Shown one piece after another: positions 25,494 through 32,815 of a stretch of 63,698 nt of DNA. A program made the position numbers and the translations under genes. The first letter of the stretch is position 1. Each line of letters starts with the position of its first letter. The DNA comes from Acidobacteriota bacterium (lineage in GTDB: Bacteria; Acidobacteriota; Terriglobia; Terriglobales; Acidobacteriaceae), in NCBI GenBank assembly GCA_021791875.1, contig JAJYVU010000014.1:1-63698 (forward strand). Reading direction: 5' to 3'. The notes under the pieces are model-generated. The model worked only from the letters and a program-made list of their open reading frames with translations, searched no databases and had not been told where the DNA came from.

Positions 25494-26399
25494 ATGTCAT
25501 TGCGTGGGACAAGAGAAATTCTGGAAGCGAAACCGACGATTGAGGGCGCGGGCGTGCATCTGCGGCGGGCCTTCGGGTTTGGAAAGACGAAAGAATTCGA
25601 TCCGTTTCTGCTTTTTGACGATTTTCGCGGGGACAAGCCGGAGGACTATATTGCGGGGTTTCCGTGGCATCCGCATCGCGGAATTGAAACGATCACCTAC
25701 GTGCTTGCGGGGGAAGTGGCGCACGGCGACAGCCTTGGAAACAAGGGCCGTATGGGAGCCGGCGACCTGCAGTGGATGACGGCGGGCAGCGGGATTCTGC
25801 ACCAGGAAATGCCGAAGGGCGACGCGCAGGGCAGGATGCATGGGTTTCAGCTGTGGGCGAATCTGCCCCGGTCGCTGAAGATGACCGAACCGCGGTACCA
25901 GGACATTCCTTCGGAAGCGATTCCGGAGGTGACCGAGGACGACGGCACGCATGTGCGGATTATCAGCGGGGAGTTCTGGGGCAAGCGCGGGCCGGTGGAA
26001 GGCGTGGCGGCGGATCCGCAGTACGTGGATGTGTCAGTTCCGCCGAACAAGAAACGCCGGCTGAAGATGGAGGTAACACGGAATGCGTTTGCATATGTGT
26101 TTGCAGGCGCAGGGACGTTTCGGGATGCCTCCGATCCACAGGCAGTGCTGACGGAGAAGGCGCATGATCCGAATGCGCCAGCGGTGTACGACGCGAAGAA
26201 TCACAACCTGGTACTGTTTGACCGCGGGGACGAGATCGTGGTGCAGGCGGGCCCAGAGGGGATTCGGTTCCTGCTGGTCTCTGGCAAGCCGCTGGAGGAG
26301 CCGGTGGCGTGGTACGGGCCGATCGTGATGAATACCCCGGAAGAACTGAGGACAGCGATGAGCGAACTACAGACGGGGAAGTTCATCAAGCACAAGTAA
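25494..26399 (+). CDS. Pirin family protein
   Basis: 301-residue bicupin. The N-terminal cupin carries the pirin metal ligands in GFPWHPHRGIETITYVLAGEVAHGDSLGN and WMTAGSGILHQEMP (His, His, His, Glu). The C-terminal cupin (RLKMEVTRNAFAYVFAGAGTF, LVLFDRGDEIVVQAG) lacks an obvious metal set, as is usual. Pirins are iron-binding and some oxidise quercetin or act as redox-sensing cofactors. GGAGGAG lies 3-9 nt before ATG 25494. It is co-transcribed with yceI under the MarR operator and ends at a clear terminator. Confidence 0.93.
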   Translation: MSLRGTREILEAKPTIEGAGVHLRRAFGFGKTKEFDPFLLFDDFRGDKPEDYIAGFPWHPHRGIETITYVLAGEVAHGDSLGNKGRMGAGDLQWMTAGSGILHQEMPKGDAQGRMHGFQLWANLPRSLKMTEPRYQDIPSEAIPEVTEDDGTHVRIISGEFWGKRGPVEGVAADPQYVDVSVPPNKKRRLKMEVTRNAFAYVFAGAGTFRDASDPQAVLTEKAHDPNAPAVYDAKNHNLVLFDRGDEIVVQAGPEGIRFLLVSGKPLEEPVAWYGPIVMNTPEELRTAMSELQTGKFIKHK

Positions 26400-26424
26400 G
26401 ACAAAGACAATTCAAAAAAAAAGG

Positions 26425-26469
26425 ACGCCACGCCGAGGAGCAGGGGATGCTTGCCGGCGTGGCGTTTTT
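26425..26469. terminator. Intrinsic terminator after pirin
   Basis: ACGCCACGCCG (26425-26435) pairs perfectly with CGGCGTGGCGT (26455-26465), 11 bp with a 19-nt loop. It is followed by TTTT on the plus strand and preceded by an A tract (26414-26422) that serves as the T run on the minus strand, so it may work in both directions. Confidence 0.85.
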
Positions 26470-26472
26470 ATA

Positions 26473-26582
26473 GCATTTTCACTGATGCTATGAGCGGTTT
26501 TGGATCAATCCGTCGTGGCCGTTCCTGGATGGAACGTCCACGCCAACTTCCTTGTCCTCCCCTACACCTTCAGTGAAAATGC
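26473..26582. repeat. 12-bp inverted repeat enclosing hairpin copy 3
   Basis: GCATTTTCACTG (26473-26484) and CAGTGAAAATGC (26571-26582) are perfect inverted repeats 86 nt apart. Between them lies the third hairpin copy: GGCCGTT (26517-26523), loop CCTGGATGG, AACGTCC (26533-26539). The unit of about 110 bp has no coding content. It could be a small non-autonomous element or a structured transcript end. Confidence 0.5.
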
Positions 26583-26604
26583 CCTATTGGGGAAAAGCGT
26601 GTGA

Positions 26605-28539
26605 TCACACGGTTGTCTTGTTGACTTTGAAATAGGCGGTGTAGCGCTCGCGCATGACCTGGTAGAGGGGTTTGAGCTGCATTTTGGTGGGTTGGTTGAC
26701 GGTTTCGAAGTGCAGGTCGTGCGGGGAGATGCGTCGAACGGCGTCGCTGCCCTCGCCGGAAGCTGTGGTGAGTTCAGGCATGGGGTAGTTGACGTGTGCA
26801 GGGAACGGGCCGTTGGGGCCGTAGATGAGCTTGTCGTCGAGGCCTTCGTCGCCCATGGAGGCGGCGAGCACCATGGGGCCGTACATGACGGCCTGAACCT
26901 CGGGCGCGTCGAGCAGCGGAGCGGAGTGCAGCGACATGGGAAGGCTGACCTCGACCTTGTCGCCGCTTTGCCAAGTGCGGTTGAGGGTGGCGTAGGTCAT
27001 GGGGTTGGCGTTGACATGCTGGAGTTTGCCGTTGACGCGAATGGCGACTCCGCTGGTGGCCCAGTAAGGGATGCGGATTTTGAGGCCGAAGCGAGTGGGC
27101 TTGGCAGCCTGGACGGTGAGGGTGGTGCCTTCTTCGACGGGGAAGTTGGTGGCCTGCAGGAGGGTGATGTTTTTGCGAGGCCAGTGGACCTGCGATCCGG
27201 CGAAGAGATTGACGTAGATATTTTGGGCGTCGTGGAAGTAGATGGAGTCGTTGACCTTGGAGTATTCTTCGACGCCGGTGCCGGTGCAGCACCAGAAGGA
27301 GTCAAAGGGAGTGCCGAAGGTTTTGTAGTAGCCGGGCTTGAGGGAGACGTAGTACATGAGCATGCCGGTGGGGTCCTGCGTGCCGATGCGGACATTGAAC
27401 ATGAGGCGCTCGTAGTAGTCGAAGATGCGGGGATCGCCGCTCCAGCCATAGAGGTGACGGGAGAGCTTCATCATGTTGTAGCTGCAGCAGCACTCTTCTG
27501 CAGCGGGGCCGAGATGCTGGGCGAGGGTGCCGACCTTGTGCCAGTATTCGCCGTCGCTGGTGCCGCCGGTGGCGTAGGTGTGATCGGTGGTAACGGCATG
27601 CCAGAAGAAGTCGGCGATGGTTTTGTAGCGCTTGTCGTCTGCGACCTCGTAGCCGCGGGCGGCACCGATGACCTTGGGGATGTTGGTATTGGCGTGGTTG
27701 CCGGCTAGCTTGTCTTCGCGTTTGGCGAGGAAGTCGAAGATGAGCTTGTGCTCGAAGCGAAAGCCGAGGTCACGGTACTTCTTTTTGCCGGTGACGGCGT
27801 AGAGGTTGAAGGAGACCTCATTCATGCCGCCCTGCTCGACGAGGAGCATGCGCTGCCATTGATCTTCAGGGATGGGCTTGGTGTAGTTGATGGCCCAGTC
27901 GGCCATACGCTCGCAGGTGTGGAGGGCCTGCTTGTTGCCGGCGTGGACGTACATATCGAGATGGCCTGCCATGATTTTGTGGTAGGTGTAGAAGGGCGCC
28001 CAGACCCGTTGGAAATGGCGGAGGCGATCAAAGAAGGAAACGGGGAACGCACTTAAGTAGCCGTCAGGCTGCTGGCACTCGGCGAGCATGGCGACCAGTT
28101 CGTCGGCCTTGGCCTTGAGTTTTTCATCGCCGGTGGAGGCATACATGAGCGCGGAGGCGGAGAGATAGTGGCCACCGGCAAAGTGGCCGCGCAGTTCGAC
28201 TTTCGGAGCTTCCCATCCGCCGAGAGGTTCGGCGGTGGATGGCAGGCCGGCGGTGATGCGGAACATGTGGGCGAGGCGGTCATTGGGCAGCAGGTGGAGA
28301 TACTGGCGGTTGATCTCCATGGCATTCTTGAGGACGCCGTCCTGCATGCGGACCTGGGGCATGGGGAAGTCAAGATAGCGCCAGAGGACTTTTTCGTAGC
28401 CGGTGCCGTTGGCGCTGACAGGGATGTCCATGACGGCGTCCTGAAATGCCTGGAGCTCGTGCGGGAACAGGAATAGGCCGCCGAGCGCTGCAGCGGAGCC
28501 GAGGAAGCTTCTGCGGGAGAGATCGTGTTTGCAACTCAT
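26605..28539 (-). CDS. GH127/GH146-type beta-L-arabinofuranosidase (Tat-exported)
   Basis: 644 residues from ATG 28539, with AGGAGG at 28549-28554, 9 nt upstream; the open frame runs on to 29115 as an artefact. The leader SRRSFLGSAAALGGLFLFP is a twin-arginine signal. The (alpha/alpha)6 barrel has GHYLSASALMYASTGDEKLKAKADELVAMLAECQQPDGYLSAF, as in DUF1680 enzymes. The zinc/cysteine-glutamate site is visible: Glu348/349 next to Cys350-352 (AAEECCCSYNMMKL) and Cys417-Cys418 (FWCCTGTGVEEYSK). In this family one cysteine is the nucleophile. It should hydrolyse beta-L-arabinofuranosyl linkages. It is the second gene of an operon with the DUF5695-type gene, 37 nt apart. Confidence 0.9.
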   Translation of the reverse strand: MSCKHDLSRRSFLGSAAALGGLFLFPHELQAFQDAVMDIPVSANGTGYEKVLWRYLDFPMPQVRMQDGVLKNAMEINRQYLHLLPNDRLAHMFRITAGLPSTAEPLGGWEAPKVELRGHFAGGHYLSASALMYASTGDEKLKAKADELVAMLAECQQPDGYLSAFPVSFFDRLRHFQRVWAPFYTYHKIMAGHLDMYVHAGNKQALHTCERMADWAINYTKPIPEDQWQRMLLVEQGGMNEVSFNLYAVTGKKKYRDLGFRFEHKLIFDFLAKREDKLAGNHANTNIPKVIGAARGYEVADDKRYKTIADFFWHAVTTDHTYATGGTSDGEYWHKVGTLAQHLGPAAEECCCSYNMMKLSRHLYGWSGDPRIFDYYERLMFNVRIGTQDPTGMLMYYVSLKPGYYKTFGTPFDSFWCCTGTGVEEYSKVNDSIYFHDAQNIYVNLFAGSQVHWPRKNITLLQATNFPVEEGTTLTVQAAKPTRFGLKIRIPYWATSGVAIRVNGKLQHVNANPMTYATLNRTWQSGDKVEVSLPMSLHSAPLLDAPEVQAVMYGPMVLAASMGDEGLDDKLIYGPNGPFPAHVNYPMPELTTASGEGSDAVRRISPHDLHFETVNQPTKMQLKPLYQVMRERYTAYFKVNKTTV

Positions 28540-28576
28540 AGTATTGGACCTCCTGACGTTAGGTCTGGTTGTTGTT

Positions 28577-31351
28577 TCAAGGCTTTGCGGGCGTGGCCTT
28601 GAGAACGATTTCTGTGGCGGTTGCGTGCAGCGGAATGGCGTATGCACCGCGGATTTTTGCGAAGTGCCCCTGGGGATGGAAGCTGCCGACGCCGGGGAGC
28701 GTGGCTGGCTGGGAAATTCGTAACAGTGCCTGATGCGTGTATGGGTTGGCCGGGCCCAGGGTGATGTGTACGGTCTGGGTGTTGGGATCGAAACTGGCGG
28801 AACGGAAGCGGCCCGCGTTGAGGCGGAGCCAGAGGCCGTAAGGAGCGAGATAAATACGCGAGCGGAAGGCGTCGAGCGGGGTGACGTGGATGGTGTGCGC
28901 CTGCTGCGAGAGATTGCCGCCAAAGACGAGCCATCCGAAGGCCTTGCTGTGGGCGACGTAGGTGGCGGTGTCGAGGGCGAAGCCGAAGAAGCCAGGGCCA
29001 TAGTCGCCGGAGTAGGGATCGAAGCTGAGCATGTCCGGGTCGGAGTGGAATCCGCAGGATGCGAAGCCCTGCTGGTCAATGTCGGTGAGCTCGCCCATGG
29101 CTCCGCCGTAGCCAATGCGGAGCAGGTAAAGATCTTTGGGGTCCTGGCGGTAGGCGGCGAGGACGGGGATGGCGTTGAGGCCGGAGCCGTAGTGGTGGAG
29201 CTGACGCTCGAGGCGCTCTACTTTGCCGGCGAAAAGGAAATCCCAGTAATGCGTGGCGCTGCCGTTGTAGCTCCAGGAGGGAATGGAGGGATCGAAGGCG
29301 AGAACCGCATCGAGGGTGAGGTTGGCTTTTTGCTGGAAGCCGAAATAGCGGGTCCAGGCATAGACCTCTTCCTGTCCGGTTGAGTCCCACGGCATTTCAC
29401 TGCCGAAGGGGAAGGCTTCATGATTCCAGAGGTCGGCGCGCTTGCGCATGGCGGCTTTGAGGGTGTTGGCCTGCGTGGTCCAGCCTTCGCGCTGGAGGTC
29501 TTTGAGGATGCGGAGGAAGACGTCGCCTTCCATCTGGCCAAATTTTGCGAGGTACGGCGAGTACTTCACCATGGCCATGGAGGTCTGGTAGGCATGATCG
29601 AGATACCACTGCCATGGGTGGTTGGTGACGAGGCCCTGATGATCGCGCGCGAGGTGGTACATCGACCAGTAGGCGGCGGCGACATGGGGATAGTCATAGG
29701 AGCGGTTGACGGCTTCGGATTGCTTCCGGCTCCACGCGGCCCAGGTTTTCCAGTTGTATTTGTCGCTGTAGAAGCCGGCGGGGAATTTGTCAGGCTGATA
29801 GTAGAAGAGACTCTTGCGAACGCCGTATTTTTCGGGGCCGGTGCTGTATTGCAGGTGTCCCCATAGGACGTGGTCGATGAACTGCTCGAACTGAGCGACC
29901 TGGTGTTTGTCGGGCTGGCCGTATTCCTTCATGGCGGCGGCGAGCCATGAGCCTGCACCGGCTTCGTCACTGAGGCCTGCGATCCAGACGCGGCCTTCCT
30001 GCGTGACCTGCCGATGGGCCTGGTTGTCATAAGAAATGACAGACGGGCTGCGGTGGAACGGATCGTGCGGGTTGACGTACCACTGCCTGGTGAAGAGGAA
30101 GCGGCCCATGTCCGCGACGGCCTGCTGCTCGGGTTTCATCACGAAGTAGCTGACAGTCTGGCGGGTGCCGTCCTGATAGGTGACGGTGACGCGAGCGCGG
30201 CCCCAGGTATTGCCCTGGAGCGAGTACTTCATCCAGCCGGAGCGTGTGTTTCGTTCGGGCGTGATGGCGATGGCTCCGGCGGGATTGACAGTGATGGAGG
30301 CGACGGGCTCTTGATAGTGGAGGAAGAGTTCGGCGTGGATGTCCTGCGGGAGCACGTAGCCGGGGATGCCGACGGCGACAGGGCGGAAGTGGCGGATGAG
30401 CGTCTGCTGGATGCCTTGGATGGTGGGCGAGAGCAGGAAGATGAGACCGAAGCTATGCGACTCGCCGGGATTGAGCGTGAGGGTGGTGGCGGTGTTCCAG
30501 GGGCGCGCGTGTTTCCACTGGTTTTGCTGGTATGCGCCGCTGTAGATCATCCAGTCATAGAAGCCCTCGAAGGTGATGCTGCGCGGCGTGGGGTCGTTGA
30601 AGATGAGCGGCCGGTGATCTGGGCCGAGGCGGTTGAGGATGGGTTTCCATGCCTGCAGCGGCGTGCGCCCCTCAGGAATGATGACGAGCGCAGGACCGCG
30701 ACCACTGAGGCGCGTGACCTGCACATAGCCGGCGTCGTCCCCTATATAAGGATCGTCGAAACTGCATTTGGCGGCGACCTGGGCGAGCGTGCGTCCGGTG
30801 AGGATGTTGTTGAAGACCATCGGAATGCCGAGGGCACCGATGGTGACGGCATGGGAGGATTTGTTGGTGATTTGGAAATGAAGGGCAAGATTTTTGCCGT
30901 CAATGCGCCAGGTGCGGACGATGCGGAGCGGAATGTTGGCGGGAAGCGTGGGTGCGAGGTCGGCCGAGGCGAGTTCGTTGCCGTGGATGGGCAGAGCCTC
31001 GACGGGCTCACGATGAAAGGCGGTGGAATAGTCCTGCCATGGGCCGGTGGAGCCGACGCGGAGGCGCAAGTCGAGATCGCCGAGATGATAGTAGCCATTG
31101 GTGGAGCGGCGTACGAGCCAGTCAGAGGGCGTGAAGCTGAAGCCGTGTGAGCCTTTGGGCTCGAGCGCGGCGGCAGTTTGCGAGGAGCGGACGAGATCGA
31201 GATGGAAATGGAGGGTCTGCCTGTGTTCGATGCCCTGAGCGAGCATTGGGCCCGGTTGTGGCGGCGCGGGCTGAGCAGCGGACGATTGCGCGCGGGCGCA
31301 GGGCGCGGAGATGAGCAGAGCGCATGCGAGCAGGCAGGCGGGAGAAAGCAT
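28577..31351 (-). CDS. Secreted DUF5695-type protein, probable carbohydrate-active
   Basis: 924 residues from ATG 31351, which starts a signal peptide (MLSPACLLACALLISAPCARAQ). The longer frame to 31513 would include the predicted promoter. The N-terminal third is beta-rich (GFSFTPSDWLVRRSTNGYYHLGDLDLRLRVG; FHLDLVRSSQTAAALEP). The centre is probably helical (DEAGAGSWLAAAMKEYG; YDYPHVAAAYWSMYHLARDH; AFPFGSEMPWDSTGQEEVYAWTRYFG), like an (alpha/alpha)6 glycosidase fold. I recognise this as the DUF5695 family; its activity is not known to me. Operon position before the GH127 gene suggests a role in arabinoside breakdown (inference). Confidence 0.75.
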   Translation of the reverse strand: MLSPACLLACALLISAPCARAQSSAAQPAPPQPGPMLAQGIEHRQTLHFHLDLVRSSQTAAALEPKGSHGFSFTPSDWLVRRSTNGYYHLGDLDLRLRVGSTGPWQDYSTAFHREPVEALPIHGNELASADLAPTLPANIPLRIVRTWRIDGKNLALHFQITNKSSHAVTIGALGIPMVFNNILTGRTLAQVAAKCSFDDPYIGDDAGYVQVTRLSGRGPALVIIPEGRTPLQAWKPILNRLGPDHRPLIFNDPTPRSITFEGFYDWMIYSGAYQQNQWKHARPWNTATTLTLNPGESHSFGLIFLLSPTIQGIQQTLIRHFRPVAVGIPGYVLPQDIHAELFLHYQEPVASITVNPAGAIAITPERNTRSGWMKYSLQGNTWGRARVTVTYQDGTRQTVSYFVMKPEQQAVADMGRFLFTRQWYVNPHDPFHRSPSVISYDNQAHRQVTQEGRVWIAGLSDEAGAGSWLAAAMKEYGQPDKHQVAQFEQFIDHVLWGHLQYSTGPEKYGVRKSLFYYQPDKFPAGFYSDKYNWKTWAAWSRKQSEAVNRSYDYPHVAAAYWSMYHLARDHQGLVTNHPWQWYLDHAYQTSMAMVKYSPYLAKFGQMEGDVFLRILKDLQREGWTTQANTLKAAMRKRADLWNHEAFPFGSEMPWDSTGQEEVYAWTRYFGFQQKANLTLDAVLAFDPSIPSWSYNGSATHYWDFLFAGKVERLERQLHHYGSGLNAIPVLAAYRQDPKDLYLLRIGYGGAMGELTDIDQQGFASCGFHSDPDMLSFDPYSGDYGPGFFGFALDTATYVAHSKAFGWLVFGGNLSQQAHTIHVTPLDAFRSRIYLAPYGLWLRLNAGRFRSASFDPNTQTVHITLGPANPYTHQALLRISQPATLPGVGSFHPQGHFAKIRGAYAIPLHATATEIVLKATPAKP

Positions 31352-31992
31352 GGAGCGGTGGAACGGGGAACTCCATTGCCTGAGACATTCGATGAAGGTG
31401 CGATGGGCGCCGCGTGGATGAGAGCAGCGAGCGCGCTCATGGAGAGTGCATGCGTGGGTGGATATCACGCTTGAATTGTATCCATGTTTGTCGACATTGT
31501 TAACGCTGCGCACGCAAAAGCCTCCAGCAGGAATGTGAACTACCTATCGCCAAGCGGAACCTTATACACAGACGCCACGAAGAAGCGCGCCACGGTCTTG
31601 CTGACAGATGACGAACTCTTCATGTAGGTCTTACCGGGCGTCGAGGCCGCAGATTGCAGGAGCGCTGCGCTTCTGGCTGCCAATGTTTCGAGCGGCGCAC
31701 CGTCTTACGACCAGCGGATTCACGACCACAGATGGCGCGAGTATACGTATACGGAAATATCTCACAGGTAGCGCATGGTTGGCATCTGAATTTTGCAATG
31801 ATTTGCGGGGTAAATGTTTCCTGACGATGCCATTCTGGTGATTGCTGAGCCCGCTCAGGCTGGCGCCTGCTCATTTGCGCCGAGGGTGTGGCGTGAAGAC
31901 CGGTTGTGACGGATGTACCGAGACAGCGCCTGAGTTCGCGGGGGGTCGGGTTATTTACGAAAAGGTAAACCAATGATTAGATACAAGGAACG
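31352..31992. other. Intergenic region upstream of the DUF5695 operon
   Basis: 641 nt without a supported gene. Near 31462-31500 lies a minus-strand promoter with the shared AATTGTATCC element. From about 31530 to 31980 I see no conserved coding frame, RNA or repeat. Confidence 0.5.
31474..31502 (-). promoter_or_regulatory. Promoter and shared element before the DUF5695/GH127 operon
   Basis: On the minus strand TTAACA and TACAAT are 17 nt apart. The -10 box is part of ATGGATACAATTC, whose complement AATTGTATCC (31474-31483) matches elements before the TonB receptor, BNR and peptidase genes. A regulator bound here would cover the -10 box. Confidence 0.5.
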
Positions 31993-32619
31993 ATGTTTGG
32001 TCTGACACTTCTGGATCTCTGTGCTTATCTTGGTCAGGCGGCAGTGGGCGCGATTGCCGTGAACCTGCTGTTGGGTGTTTTGATTGCGCTGCGCTACAGC
32101 CCGGTTCGCTGCTGGCCCTATCGACGAGTAAATCTATTCGCGTGGCACCAATGGACGGCGTACCTGTCGGTGGTGCTGATTCTGTCGCACCCCGCGGTGC
32201 TTCTGTTTGTGCACAAGCCGCACTTCAGCTGGTTTGACGTTGTTTTGCCGGTGAGATCTCCGCTGCAGCCGGTGGTCAACACGGTGGGAGCTGTGGCGCT
32301 GTATCTGATTCTGCTGGTGATGGGGACGTCGCTGCTGCGGCATCGGATGTCGCGGAGAGTCTGGAGAAATCTGCATTACCTGGTATATCCGGCGGTGGTG
32401 TGCCTGCTGATTCATGGCATTCTGGCGGATCCCAATTTGAAGACGGGGCATCCTGACCTGCTGGACGGAGGCAAGATCTATCTGTACGGCGTGGTGCTGG
32501 TGATGATTGCGGCAGGAGGGGTGCGCTTGAAGCTGCGGGGGCGCGGATTCCGTCGGGAGCAGCGGCCGGTCAGCGCAGAAGTTATTGCACTGGAAGTGGA
32601 GACAGAAGTTTCCGCATAA
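31993..32619 (+). CDS. Ferric-reductase-like transmembrane heme protein
   Basis: 208 residues with about five transmembrane helices. Paired histidines on two helices are the expected heme b ligands: WHQWTAYLSVVLILSHPAVLL and NLHYLVYPAVVCLLIHGI. This is the ferric reductase transmembrane domain without a C-terminal FAD/NAD domain, so it resembles MsrQ or other stand-alone heme subunits. It probably passes electrons across the inner membrane to an unidentified partner. No msrP neighbour is present. The ribosome-binding site is weak (AAGGA before ATG 31993). Confidence 0.8.
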   Translation: MFGLTLLDLCAYLGQAAVGAIAVNLLLGVLIALRYSPVRCWPYRRVNLFAWHQWTAYLSVVLILSHPAVLLFVHKPHFSWFDVVLPVRSPLQPVVNTVGAVALYLILLVMGTSLLRHRMSRRVWRNLHYLVYPAVVCLLIHGILADPNLKTGHPDLLDGGKIYLYGVVLVMIAAGGVRLKLRGRGFRREQRPVSAEVIALEVETEVSA

Positions 32620-32694
32620 GGCCGCGCGCGGTGCAGGGAGGCGATCGAGGAGCTGATTTCTGCAACGGGTGGAAATGGCAGTGAGTTCACTCCC

Positions 32695-32733
32695 AAACAA
32701 AAGTCAGCCCGCGGGCAAGGAGCCTGCGGGCTG
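32695..32733 (-). terminator. Terminator of the BNR protein gene
   Basis: CAGCCCGC (32705-32712) pairs with GCGGGCTG (32726-32733). On the minus strand the stem is followed by ACTTTTGTTT. A second hairpin, CCGCTCAG/CTGAGCGG (32786-32793 and 32801-32808), lies closer to the stop codon. Confidence 0.65.
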
Positions 32734-32815
32734 CAGGGTTCGGAGCCGTTGTGGTTGCTCTGAACGCTGTTGAACCGAGGGTGAGCCGCTCAGCACCGGG
32801 CTGAGCGGCAGCGGA

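Noticed and set aside
28540-29115. N-terminal extension of the GH127 protein
   Set aside because: It is antisense-like low-complexity sequence inside the DUF5695 gene; the ribosome-binding site and Tat leader fix the start at 28539.
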